Assembly (NCBI GenBank): GCA_963751165.1
Contig: CAVVTP010000031.1
Span: 76,578-140,577, forward strand
From: Roseiarcus sp963751165
GTDB lineage: Bacteria; Pseudomonadota; Alphaproteobacteria; Rhizobiales; Beijerinckiaceae
Reading direction: 5' to 3'
Length of the DNA: 64,000 nt
Shown here: positions 28,080-36,988 of the stretch, piece after piece
Layout: each line of letters begins with the position of its first letter
How positions within the stretch are numbered: the stretch's first letter is position 1
Notes under the pieces: generated by a model
The model's input: the letters and a program-made list of their open reading frames with translations, nothing else
Database searches by the model: none
What the model was told of the DNA's origin: nothing
Program-made: the position numbers and the translations under genes

Positions 28080-29450
28080 CCCCTAGACCACATGTTCGCC
28101 TGAGATAGGGCGACCCGTCTCACAGTATGCAGGCTTATCGAGGGTTGCACCGGGCGTGCCGGCACCGAGCCTCATGCATAGGAGACGGGTCTTGGACAAA
28201 GCTATCACATATGTCGGTCTTGACGTGCACAAGGACACGATCGCGGTAGCGCTAGCCGAAGCGGGCGCGCGGGCTGATGCGCGCGAGTATGGCAAGATCG
28301 CGAACACGCCCGCGGCTGTGAAGGCTCTGGCGACGAAGCTGTCACGTTTCGGGAACGCGCTTCGGTTCTGCTATGAGGCCGGACCTTGCGGCTATGGCAT
28401 TCAACGCCAGTTGGCCCTCGCCGGGCATGAGTGCGTCGTCGTGGCTCCGTCGCTGATCCCGCGCAAGCCGGGAGATCGGATCAAGACCGATCGGCGAGAT
28501 GCGATCAACCTCGCCAAGCTGCATCGCGCCGGTGAACTGACCGCTGTCTGGATTCCTGATTAGGCTCATGAGGCGATCCGCGATCTTGTGCGCGCGCGTC
28601 TTGCGGCCGTCCGCAACCTGCGCCAGGCCCGTCAGCAGCTCTCTGGCTTTCTCCTGCGTCATGGGTCACTACAATCGGCCGGCGTGGACGTTGATGCACC
28701 GTCGCTGGATGGCTGGACTGAAATTCGAGCAAGCGGCGCATCACATCGTGCTGGAAGACTGCATCGCCGCGGTCGAGGCGGCGACGGCGCGGCGAGATCG
28801 TCTGGAAGCTCATATCGAGGCGGCGCTGCCGGATTGGTCGCTGGCTCCGGTGGTGCGCGCTCTGCAAGCGCTACGCGGGATGGCTATGGTCGCGGCGGCG
28901 ACGGTAATCGCCGAACTCGGCGACATCACCCGCTTCGCCAATCCCCGCCAGCTCATGGCGTATCTCGGTCTGGTTCCCTCCGAGCACTCCAGCGGCGCCG
29001 CACGACGCCAAGGCGGCATCACGAAAGCCGGGAATGGCGCAGCCCGGCGAATGCTGATCGAAGCGGCCTGGAGTTATCGGTTTCCGGCGCGCATCAGCCG
29101 GGAGCAACTGCTGCGCCAAGAGGGTCTGGCAAAGCCGATCCGCGACACCGCGTGGAAAGCCCAGGAGCGGCTGTGCCGGCGCTATCGCAAGCTCGCCCGG
29201 GCGGGAAAATCACCCACTGTGGTCACGACGGCGATTGCTCGAGAACTGGCGGGATTTGCCTGGGCGATCGCCAAGCACGTTCAGATCGCCGGCGCTTGAT
29301 GCGCTGAGATCGACAACAGACATCCCGAAAAGGAGGTCATCGCCGACAACACTCCTATCCAAAGCTGAGCAAGGCTGGAGGCACGGTCACGGCCAGGAGA
29401 ACCCTCGCGTCCACTATCAGCCGGATATTTTCCGACGCTGGCCCCTAGAC
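28080..29450 (+). mobile_element. IS110-family insertion sequence, probable extent
   Basis: The transposase is IS110-type. CCCCTAGAC occurs at 28080-28088 and again, in the same orientation, at 29442-29450, giving an element of about 1362 bp, normal for the family. IS110 elements lack ordinary inverted repeats and insert at a short core, often CT, which both copies contain. The right end could instead extend to about 29540, so the boundaries are provisional. About 95 bases of non-coding sequence lie before the transposase and 150 after it; one of these may encode the guide (bridge) RNA known from this family. Confidence 0.6.
28174..29299 (+). pseudogene. IS110-family transposase, interrupted by a stop codon and a frame break
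   Basis: The N-terminal RuvC-like DEDD domain is present: YVGLDVHKD, FCYEAGPCGYG and KTDRRDAINLAK. A TAG at 28561-28563 follows VWIPD, in the place where relatives have EAHEA, so it looks like a GAG-to-TAG change. The same frame then continues to LSGFLLRHG. Near 28665 the frame shifts to HYNRPAWTLMHRRW. The C-terminal Transposase_20 domain has ALRGMAMVAAATVIAELGD and MAYLGLVPSEHSSG, with its catalytic-serine region. The enzyme is unlikely to be active as written. Confidence 0.88.
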
Positions 29451-29867
29451 AGAGGAAGCTCCGCGACGCATCACCGGTCCGGCGGTATCCAACCCGCGCA
29501 TCAGAGCCTGATCAACTGTCGTTTTGATGATCGTGCCTCCTGCCCTGCTCAGTGGCGGCCATTCTGAACCGCTCGCGCGCGAGCTACGCATTCTTGTGCC
29601 TGCTACTTGAAACGGCGAACATGAGAGTGGATTGGGCCGGCCCGCAGCCTCCAGATCGGACTGAGAGCGTGTCTCCGGCGGGTCTCGGAATCCTTGGCGC
29701 CCGTCGGGCGGCTTCCACGCTTTGGGAAATCCGGTGCGATCACGGTAGGAGCGCAGCTCGCCCCGCTTCCGGTTATGACGAGCGATGACGGCCTGCGCGG
29801 CGACAAGGTCGATCAACGCGGCGCCCGCGAGCATGGCGCGCTTGCGCCAATGCTGAAGGCCGGACCC
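29451..29867. other. Intergenic region after the IS110 element
   Basis: No gene is supported in this stretch. The first 90 bases (CCGGCGGTATCCAACCCGCG near 29482) may still belong to the conserved right end of the IS110 element. Confidence 0.35.
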
Positions 29868-29898
29868 AAAAAAAAGGGCCGGCGAAGCGCCGGCCCTT
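29868..29898 (-). terminator. Rho-independent terminator of the peptidoglycan-binding-domain gene
   Basis: Read on the minus strand, AAGGGCCGGCG-CTT-CGCCGGCCCTT forms a near-perfect stem with an 11-base arm, followed at once by eight T residues (A run 29868-29875 on the plus strand). It lies about 40 bases after the stop of the leftward gene. Confidence 0.9.
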
Positions 29899-29936
29899 GT
29901 AAAAGAGGACGAACCTCGGTTTGCGGTTCAGCCCGC

Positions 29937-30560
29937 TCAGGGCTTCATATTCGTGGCAGTCGACCCAGCCTTGTTATTCATCGAGCCGGCGTGGTTCGAT
30001 GTTGTGGCGGTCTGTCCCTTGGCGTTGCTGTTGGGAGTCGAGCTGTTCATCGCCGAGCCAGAGGTCGCCCCGGAGGCGGTCGACTGATGCTGCATTTGTC
30101 CGTTCGCGGACGATGAGGCGGTCGTCTCAGACTGGTTGTTCATTTTGACCCCCAAGTCGGCGAGCGTCTGTTGGGTGAGTTCGCCATGTCCGGACAGTTT
30201 TCTCGCCTTCTGGAAGTTCAAGATCGCCTGATCTGTGTCTCGACCCCAGGTTCCATCGACGTGCCCAGAAGAGAAGCCGTCCTTGTTCAGCTTCATCTGG
30301 ATTTCGCGAACCTGCTCCTTGTTAAGGCTCGACGGACGGATAACCCGCGCTTGCCAGTTATTTCCTGGTTGTGAGGTCTGGTTCACTTGGCTCGACTGCA
30401 TGTTCGTGTTCTGCGCGTTCGTGTTCTGCGCGGGCTGGTTTGCCAGGCTTCGCTGCTGGCTCTGCGGCGCCGGCTTGGGCTGGGCGACCGTGGTTGCCGC
30501 CATCGCAGGCAGCGAGAGCGCCAGGCAGGCGGCGGAAGCGAGAAGGATGCGTTTCATCAT
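29937..30560 (-). CDS. Exported protein with peptidoglycan-binding (PGRP_1-like) domain and N/Q/S/T-rich tails
   Basis: 207 residues with a Sec signal peptide (LLASAACLALSLPAMA). A low-complexity region rich in Q, N and S follows, then a PG_binding_1 domain at about 82-138 (QVREIQMKLNKDGF, HVDGTWGRDTDQAILNFQ), then a second S/T/N/G-rich tail. The domain usually anchors proteins to cell wall peptidoglycan or acts as a repeat module. It has its own strong terminator and an AT-rich upstream region, so it is a single-gene unit. No enzymatic domain is present. Confidence 0.88.
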   Translation of the reverse strand: MMKRILLASAACLALSLPAMAATTVAQPKPAPQSQQRSLANQPAQNTNAQNTNMQSSQVNQTSQPGNNWQARVIRPSSLNKEQVREIQMKLNKDGFSSGHVDGTWGRDTDQAILNFQKARKLSGHGELTQQTLADLGVKMNNQSETTASSSANGQMQHQSTASGATSGSAMNSSTPNSNAKGQTATTSNHAGSMNNKAGSTATNMKP

Positions 30561-30928
30561 TAAACCCCATATTTATGTTGTCCAATTCTTCCGAAAGGGA
30601 CTTGCTTAACAACGAGCGGACGACAAAACTGTTCAATTGGCATGCCGTTGTGTATTGAAAAAGATACGGATAACAACGTTTGCAGACGGCGTTAACAAAT
30701 TTCGGCCGGCGTGGGCTTATTTTACATGTAAAAGCTTTATTTGGCACTCTAGCTGATCTTCGACAGTTAACGCGTGTGCGTGGCGCGTAAGCCGTTGATA
30801 TGGTTTGAGCCGGGGGTGCGCTGACGTGAAAATGTAGTGCCACGCTTTGTGCCGATTTTGCTTGATTTTTCGGGTATTGCAGCGGAATCTGTGCGCACCG
30901 ACATCGAGTTGGTGACAGGCGTTCTGTC

Positions 30929-32578
30929 ATGTATTTCCGCAAGAAGACTTCGGGCGGCCGCGCCTATCTGCAGATCGTCGAGAGCCGGCGCGAGGGCGCG
31001 GCGGTACGCCAGCAGGTGATCGCGACGCTCGGGCGCGTCGAGGATCTCAAGCAGAGCGGGCAGCTGGAGCGGCTCTTGCGCTCGGGAGCCCGCTTTTCCG
31101 AGAAGGCGATCGTGCTTGATGCGTTTGACCGCGGCGAGGCGACGGCGATCTCCACGCGCCGCATCGGTCCGGCGCTCGCCTTCGAGCGGGTGTGGGAGGA
31201 GACCGGCTGCCGGGCGGTGATCGAGCGCCTGGCGAGGGCGCGCAACCATGACTTCCCGCTGGAGCGCGCGGCGTTCCTGACCGTGCTGCACCGCCTCGTC
31301 TGCGGTGGCTCGGACCGGGCCGCCGACCGCTGGCGCGACGACCACCGCATCGACGGCGCCGACGGGATCGAACTGCACCACCTCTATCGCACGATGGCGT
31401 GGCTCGGCGACGAGCTGCCCAAGGCCCAGCAGGACGCCGCGACCCCGTTTTCGCCGCGCTGCGTGAAGGACGTCCTGGAGGAGGAGTTGTTCGCCGCCCG
31501 GCGCGACCTCCTGACCACGCTCGACATCGTGTTCATGGACACCACGAGCCCCCGGATCAAGTCCGGGGGCCGAGGCGGGCAGACGCTCGGGCGGCGCGGC
31601 TTCTCCAAAGACCATCGGCCAGACCTCAACCAGATGATCCTGGCTGTCCTGCTCGACGGCGACGGCCGTCCGGTGTGCACGGAGATGTGGCCGGGGAACA
31701 CCGCCGATGTGAAGAGCCTCATCCCGGCGATCGACCGCCTGCAGCGGCGCTTTCGCATCAACCGGGTCTGCGTCGTCGCCGACCGCGGCATGATCAGCGC
31801 CGAGACGATCGCCGAGCTCGAAGCGAGAAAACTCCTCTATGTGCTGGGCGTGCGCGAGCGAACCGACAGGCTCGTGCGCGACCTCGTGCTCGGCGATCCC
31901 GCGCCGTTCACGCCCTTCGTCCTGTTGAAGCCGAGGGGCGAGGTCGACTACGAGGCCAAGGCCGTGACGCTCGCCGGGCGGCGCTATGTCGTCTGCCGCA
32001 ACCTCGATCAGATGAGCAAGGACGCCGCCGACCGCGCGACCATCGTCGCCAACCTGGAGCGGCAGCTGAAGAAGGGCGACAAGAGCCTCGTCGGCAACAA
32101 GGGCTACCGCCGTTTCCTCAAGAACCCGGAGGGTGACGGCTTCGCCATCGACCGCGAAAGGATCGAGGAGGACGCGAAATTCGACGGCGTGTTCGTGCTG
32201 CAGACCAACGCGCATCTCTCGGCGCTGGAGGCGATGCTCGTCTACAAGCAGCTCTGGACCGTGGAACGGACGTTCCGCACGACAAAGAGTCTGCTCGACA
32301 CGCGGCCGATCTACCACAAGCTCGACGAGACGATCCGCGGCCACGTCGCCTGCAGCTTCCTCGCGCTCGTGCTGAAGAAGGAGCTGGAAGACCGCCTCGC
32401 AGCAGTCGACAAGGGCGCCCGCGCCTCCTGGCCCGCCGTGATCGCCGATCTCGACTCGCTCACCGAGACCGAGGTCGAGCAGGACGGCAAGCGCTTCCTG
32501 CTGCGCTCGTCGCCACGCCCCGGCGCCAGCCTCGCGCTCGCCGCCCTCGGCGTCGCCCTGCCGCCGACGATGCGCTAG
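30929..32578 (+). CDS. IS1634-family transposase
   Basis: 549 residues, intact. It is a DDE enzyme of the IS1634 group (IS4-like superfamily): first catalytic Asp at D204 (VFMDTTS), second at D285 (VVADRGMIS) and Glu at E446 (TVERTFRTTKS). The WPGNTAD motif near residue 254 fits the family. Directly after DTTS a perfect palindrome in the DNA (31548-31570) encodes S-PRIKSGG, where relatives carry an aromatic Y-F-E type stretch. The rest is regular. It moves the element by cut-and-paste in the cytoplasm. Confidence 0.92.
   Translation: MYFRKKTSGGRAYLQIVESRREGAAVRQQVIATLGRVEDLKQSGQLERLLRSGARFSEKAIVLDAFDRGEATAISTRRIGPALAFERVWEETGCRAVIERLARARNHDFPLERAAFLTVLHRLVCGGSDRAADRWRDDHRIDGADGIELHHLYRTMAWLGDELPKAQQDAATPFSPRCVKDVLEEELFAARRDLLTTLDIVFMDTTSPRIKSGGRGGQTLGRRGFSKDHRPDLNQMILAVLLDGDGRPVCTEMWPGNTADVKSLIPAIDRLQRRFRINRVCVVADRGMISAETIAELEARKLLYVLGVRERTDRLVRDLVLGDPAPFTPFVLLKPRGEVDYEAKAVTLAGRRYVVCRNLDQMSKDAADRATIVANLERQLKKGDKSLVGNKGYRRFLKNPEGDGFAIDRERIEEDAKFDGVFVLQTNAHLSALEAMLVYKQLWTVERTFRTTKSLLDTRPIYHKLDETIRGHVACSFLALVLKKELEDRLAAVDKGARASWPAVIADLDSLTETEVEQDGKRFLLRSSPRPGASLALAALGVALPPTMR
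31548..31570. repeat. Perfect palindrome inside the transposase gene
   Basis: Arms GCCCCCGGA and TCCGGGGGC flank a TCAAG centre. The unit CCCCGGATCAAGTCCGGGG is a palindrome I associate with intergenic repeats of alphaproteobacteria. Here it lies in frame within the coding sequence, at residues 207-214. Confidence 0.75.
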
Positions 32579-32691
32579 ATCGCAGACGCCTGATTTACAG
32601 ACACCCTCCGTTTTGTAGTGCCACGCCCGCACCGCGGCGCGATTTTGCTCGCGCGATCAGAAACTTCGTTCCGGGCACTGTCGAAGATCAG

Positions 32692-34112
32692 TCTAGCGGC
32701 TGCCGCGTTGGATCGTCGTTTCGGCGGCGCATGAGGGTTTACATCTGCATAAAGTATACTTGCTAGACAAAGACGCCGGCGGGTACGGCTCTCGGCGCGC
32801 CTTGAGGCCCCGCCGACCTGCAGCCGCAAGTTCAAGTGAATTGGTGGCCAACCCAGATGATGAAAAGCACCAAGTTTGGACTTAGCCCTAAAATCGGTCG
32901 AGGCGCCGGTCAGAATAGTAACAAAGTGTAGAGCGCCGAGCTCCACCCGAGTAGCGTGAGTGCGATCAAAAGCGCGATTGTGTAAGCGTCCATTCTCCAC
33001 TCCTAAAGCAGGAGGGCGGAGTTTCGTTTTCCTTGGGGCCAACTGGGAAATCGCATAGAAGGTTGCGTCGCTGCGCCTCAAAAAGCCGTGAAAGGCCTCT
33101 GATGGCAGAGGCGAGCCGATGGCTCGCGCACGGGGAGGTGGAGCGCAACCGGGCGACGCCCCAGGTACTCGTAGACGCGAAGCACGTCGCGGCTTACCTA
33201 TTGAGCTTGGCGACAACGACGGCGCCTTTGCGACCGTCGGCCTGGGGTCGTTCATCGCCAACGAGTTTCGCGCGGGAGGGCGACCCCGTGCGGGCGCACT
33301 TGTGCGCGCCTCGCACCGCCCAAACGGCCGCATTGCAAACCTTTGAAGACCGCGCGCCAGCAACCGCGCCGATGTTTCGAAGCCAGGGCGTGGGGCCGCC
33401 GCCTGCAGCGGAGGCCATGCCGACCCGGCCAAGCTCAAACTAGAACTCGCTCCGCCTGCCTCGATCGCGGAGGAAGCGCCTTGGACCGCGTCAGCGACAC
33501 CCAGCCGAATTGGGGAGTCCACGCAATCTCTCTTCCGCGCCACCCCGCGTGGAGCCTGAGCCCTTCAATCGCGAGGTAGGCCCAGGGGCTCGTTCCATCC
33601 CTGCGCCAGCGCCCCAGTCGAATCGTGAATGCGAGTTGCATATCCCTTCAAGGCCCCCGTTTTCCCCTTTCATATGGATGCGCCGCGAGGATGTTGCAAA
33701 CCTTGAAGGCCGTGGAGCTACTCGTGAAGGAGGAAAGCGGCGCGCCCTAGAGACCAAGCAGAATTCCGTTAACCGCCCTCGGGCGGCGCGGGGGCGAGTG
33801 CAGGCGGCTGTCGCGATCGGAGTGCTCCCTGTTTCACCCTGGCGAACAGGGCGGAGCCGCAGATCCTTGCACTTTGCCATGCGCTACAACACCTTTGATT
33901 CCAACCTCTTCCACAGGCGCTTTGATGCGCGGCTGCCGGTATCTGACAGGAAGCTTATCTACCCGATCATGTGGATAACAGGCGCCGAGAGCGAATCCAC
34001 ATCCCCCGCCGAAGACTTCGCAATTCTTGTTCAGATTGCCAGATATCTATTTGACAATACACATAAAAATAGCACCGCATCCCCATGCGTCGGTCAACCA
34101 ACCGGATTCTGC
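32692..34112. other. 1.4-kb region without a supportable gene
   Basis: Between the IS element and the ThpR gene I find no open frame that resembles a known protein. Long open frames exist on both strands but have no start context or family motifs. The stretch 33880-34080 is comparatively AT-rich. This may be decayed DNA left by the insertion events, or could hold an unrecognised RNA or orphan gene. Confidence 0.5.
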
Positions 34113-34646
34113 CTAGCCCAGCGGATAGGCCGCCTCGACGACATAGGGGCCGCCGCCGGAGCCTTCGCGGGCGGAAAAGAGCACGAAGCGCTCCGCGGTG
34201 AAGGGTTCGACCGCGAGCGCGCCGCGGGAGGCGAGATATTCGGCGACGGCGCGGGCGCCGACGTTCCGAAGGCGAGCGAGCGTCACGTGCGGCATGAACT
34301 TGCGCGTCTCGGGCGGAAGGCCGATGCGCCTTAGGCGGCGCTCCTGCTCGGCCTGCAGCTCCATCAGCTCAGGCTCCGCCTTGATCCGCGCCACGAGTTG
34401 GCGCGGCTTGTCGCCGCCGAACCAGCCGAGCCCGTCGAAGCGGACCGGCGCGGCGGGGCGACGAATTTGGCCCAGCGTCTCGGCAATCTCGTGCGCAGTC
34501 CGCAGGTCGATGTCGCCGACGAAACGCAGCGTGACGTGATAATCCTCCGGCTCGAGCCAGCGTGCGCCGACCACGCCGCCGCGCGCTAGCCCGATCTGGC
34601 CGACGACATTTTCCGGCAATTCCAGTCCGGTGAACAGACGAGGCAT
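34113..34646 (-). CDS. thpR: RNA 2',3'-cyclic phosphodiesterase
   Basis: 177 residues of the 2H phosphoesterase family. The paired HxTx motifs are HVTL at 37-40 and HVTL at 120-123. The family opening PRLFTGLELPENV is present. ThpR opens 2',3'-cyclic phosphates on RNA to 2'-phosphates and can also ligate tRNA halves in vitro. It is a single gene in the cytoplasm with no operon partner; the amino acid importer operon ends 75 bases upstream. Confidence 0.92.
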   Translation of the reverse strand: MPRLFTGLELPENVVGQIGLARGGVVGARWLEPEDYHVTLRFVGDIDLRTAHEIAETLGQIRRPAAPVRFDGLGWFGGDKPRQLVARIKAEPELMELQAEQERRLRRIGLPPETRKFMPHVTLARLRNVGARAVAEYLASRGALAVEPFTAERFVLFSAREGSGGGPYVVEAAYPLG

Positions 34647-34721
34647 GGCGGCCTCCGGTCGATCGAGCGACGATAGTCGGCGAATCGTCGATGGTCACTC
34701 GGAAATGGGTTTCAGGCCGCC

Positions 34722-35498
34722 CTAACCCCGCTCCTTGGAAATGAACTGCCTGAACCGCTCCGACGTGGCCCCGGAAAACAGCGCATCCGGCTGGCCTTCG
34801 GCCTCGACCAGCCCCTGATGCAAGAACATCACCCGGGTCGAGACGTCCCTCGCGAAGCCCATCTCGTGAGTGACGACCAGCATGGTGCGGCCCTCCTCGG
34901 CGAGCGCGCGCATGACGCGCAGCACTTCGCCGACGAGCTCGGGGTCGAGCGCCGAGGTCGGCTCGTCGAACAGCATTACTTTCGGCCGCATGGCGAGGGC
35001 GCGCGCGATTGCGGCGCGCTGCTGCTGCCCGCCGGACAGATGGGCGGGATAATAATTCCACTTGTCAGCGATACCGACCTTCGCGAGCAGCGCCTTCGCT
35101 TCCTCGACGCATTCGGCGCGCGGCCGCTTCTGAACATGGATGGGCGCCTCGATGAGGTTCTCGAGGACCGTCAGGTGAGACCAGAGGTTGAAGCTCTGAA
35201 ACACCATGCCGAGCTCGGAGCGGATGCGGTCGACCTGGCGCCGATCGGCAGGCTCGGCGCAGCCGTCCGAGCGCCGGCGCATCTTGATGACTTCGCCGGC
35301 GACGGTCACGACCCCCTCGTCCGGCGTTTCGAGCAGATTGATGCAGCGCAGAAACGTGCTCTTGCCCGAACCCGAGGAGCCGAGGATGGAGATCACGTCG
35401 CCGTCGGCGGCCGTCACCGATATGCCCTTCAGCACTTCGAGTCGGCCGAAGCGCTTACGCATTCCGACGACTTCGAGGGCGGGCGTCTCGGCGGGCAT
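34722..35498 (-). CDS. Polar amino acid ABC transporter ATP-binding protein (HisP/OccP-like)
   Basis: 258 residues. Walker A is GSSGSGKST at 40-48, the signature HLSGGQQQRAAIARAL, and Walker B VMLFDEPTSALDPELVGEVLRVM (in part). The insert MRRRSDGCAEPADRRQVDRIRSELG (in part), with GMVFQSFNLWSHLTVLEN after it, is typical of the HisP/OccP class rather than GlnQ. It drives uptake of basic or opine-type amino acids. It is the last gene of a four-gene operon: binding protein, two permeases, ATPase. Confidence 0.92.
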   Translation of the reverse strand: MPAETPALEVVGMRKRFGRLEVLKGISVTAADGDVISILGSSGSGKSTFLRCINLLETPDEGVVTVAGEVIKMRRRSDGCAEPADRRQVDRIRSELGMVFQSFNLWSHLTVLENLIEAPIHVQKRPRAECVEEAKALLAKVGIADKWNYYPAHLSGGQQQRAAIARALAMRPKVMLFDEPTSALDPELVGEVLRVMRALAEEGRTMLVVTHEMGFARDVSTRVMFLHQGLVEAEGQPDALFSGATSERFRQFISKERG

Positions 35499-35511
35499 GC
35501 TCGCTTCCCCT

Positions 35512-36204
35512 TCAGCTCGGACGGGGGCGCAGGTGCGGCGAGAGGCGCCGCTCCAGCCCCAGGAAGGCGGCGCCGATGGCGTAATTGACGACGAAGTAGA
35601 TCGCTCCGGCCAGAAGCAGCGGCAGGTAGGTGACCAGCGTATCGTTGCGGATTTTGAGCGCCACGCTCAACACGTCCCACAGCGTGATGAGTGAAACGAG
35701 CGCGGTCGCTTTCACCATCGAGATCATCTCGGTCGAATAGGCCGGAAGACTGTGGCGCAGCGCGATCGGAAAGATGATGCGCCGGAACAGGACCAGCCTC
35801 GACATGCCGCAGGCGCGCGCCGCCTCGACCTGTCCGTGCGGCACGGCGAGCAGCGCGCCGCGGAATATTTCGGACTGATAGGCTGCGGTGCAGAGCGCGA
35901 GCGACAGCACAGCGCAGTCGAACGCGCCGCGCAAAAAGAGCCAGAAGACGCTGGCGCGCACGGCCGGAAGCGACGCGAGGCCGTAATAGACGATGAAGAG
36001 CTGGATCAGGAGCGGCGTGCCGCGGAAGACGGCGACATAGCCCCGCGCGAGCGCCTTGAGCGGCTTCGAGCCGCTGATGCGCATCCACGTCACGCCCGCG
36101 GCGATGACCGCGCCAAGGATCACCGACAGCGCCCAGACTTCGAGGGTCAGCGGTAGCGCGGCGAGCAGCTTGACGAAGGTCGCACCGATGAAGCTCCAGT
36201 CCAT
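35512..36204 (-). CDS. Polar amino acid ABC transporter permease (HisM/OccM-like)
   Basis: 230 residues from the ATG at 36204 (MDWSFIGATFVK), 4 bases after the stop of the other permease. It has about five membrane spans, with the coupling loop EAARACGMSRLVLFRRIIFP and the opening GTPLLIQLFIVYYG. It forms a heterodimer with the preceding gene product. A longer start at 36258 would overlap the upstream gene and is less likely. Confidence 0.9.
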   Translation of the reverse strand: MDWSFIGATFVKLLAALPLTLEVWALSVILGAVIAAGVTWMRISGSKPLKALARGYVAVFRGTPLLIQLFIVYYGLASLPAVRASVFWLFLRGAFDCAVLSLALCTAAYQSEIFRGALLAVPHGQVEAARACGMSRLVLFRRIIFPIALRHSLPAYSTEMISMVKATALVSLITLWDVLSVALKIRNDTLVTYLPLLLAGAIYFVVNYAIGAAFLGLERRLSPHLRPRPS

Positions 36205-36208
36205 CGCG

Positions 36209-36924
36209 CTACCCCGCAACGCGGCGCATGCCGCGGGTCGCTCGCGCTTCTGCCGCATCGAACAGCCGGGTCGAGACGAGCGTCATCGCAAGATAGAGCG
36301 CCATCCCGCCGAGGTAGAAGGCGAACGGCTTGTGGGTCGACGCCGCGCCGACCTGGCTCACGCGCATCAGTTCCGAGAGGCCGGTGACCGAGATCAGCGA
36401 AAATCCTTCAGCGCCACCTGCCACAGATTGCCGAGGCCTGGCAGCGCGAAGCGAAGCACCTGCGGCGCGATGATGCGCCGGAACATGAGCAGGCGGCCCA
36501 TGCCGACGCTGACCGCAGCCTCCAGTTCGCCCCGCACGATGGCGAGATAGGCGGCGCGGAACACTTCCGCCTGGTACGAACCGGAAATGACGCCGACTGC
36601 GAGCGCGCCGGCGAGGAACGAGGGGACCCCGACGAAGCCCTGGTAACCCACGAGGTTGGCGGCGCCGGTCAGCAGCGTCGACGATCCGAAATAGACCAAA
36701 TAGACGATCAGCAGTTCAGGCAGGCCGCGAAAGAGCGCGGCATAGGCTTCGCCCGCCGCGCCTGCGAGCCTGTGGCCCGAGAGCCGCGCCCATGCGACGA
36801 ACGCGCCGATTGCAGCGCCGATCGAGAGGCCGCCGGCGGAGACCAGCAGCGTCATCGCCGCCCCCTGGAGGAGGGCGAGGCCCCATCCGCCCGGGCCGAA
36901 ACCGAATATGCCGAAGGCGCCCAC
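36209..36924 (-). CDS. Polar amino acid ABC transporter permease (HisQ/OccQ-like), one frameshift
   Basis: It begins at the ATG at 36924 and contains GLPELLIVYLVYFG and the loop EAAVSVGMGRLLMFRRIIAP. The frame breaks at the T run 36400-36403: one T is missing, so LWQVALKDF is followed by a stop. The next frame continues SLISVTGLSELMRVSQ to the TAG/TGA at 36209-36211. The whole would be about 238 residues, normal for HisQ. A missing T in a homopolymer is a classic sequencing error. Confidence 0.88.
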
Positions 36925-36988
36925 CTAACCCCCGCCCGATTCGATTGCGCCGCTCCCCGCACGACCCGGAACGGCGCGCACTAGACCG

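Larger units (their letters stand above)
30753..32691 (+). mobile_element. IS1634-type insertion sequence with inverted repeats and target duplication
   Basis: The 15-base end CTGATCTTCGACAGT at 30753-30767 is repeated exactly in reverse at 32677-32691. Outside both ends is TCTAG (30748-30752 and 32692-32696), a 5-base target duplication. The element is 1939 bp and holds a single intact transposase gene. Inside the ends, TGTAGTGCCACGC occurs as a direct repeat at 30833-30845 and 32614-32626. The perfect ends, duplication and intact gene suggest recent insertion and possible activity. Confidence 0.92.

Noticed and set aside
30767..32632. A 621-codon open frame on the minus strand
   Set aside because: It is the antisense shadow of the IS1634-type transposase; high G+C leaves antisense frames open. 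Composition is rich in E, H, R and D with no domain.
32575..33543. A 322-codon minus-strand open frame next to the IS element
   Set aside because: No ribosome site, no recognisable motif and arginine/serine-rich composition typical of chance open frames in GC-rich DNA; it also runs into the IS end.
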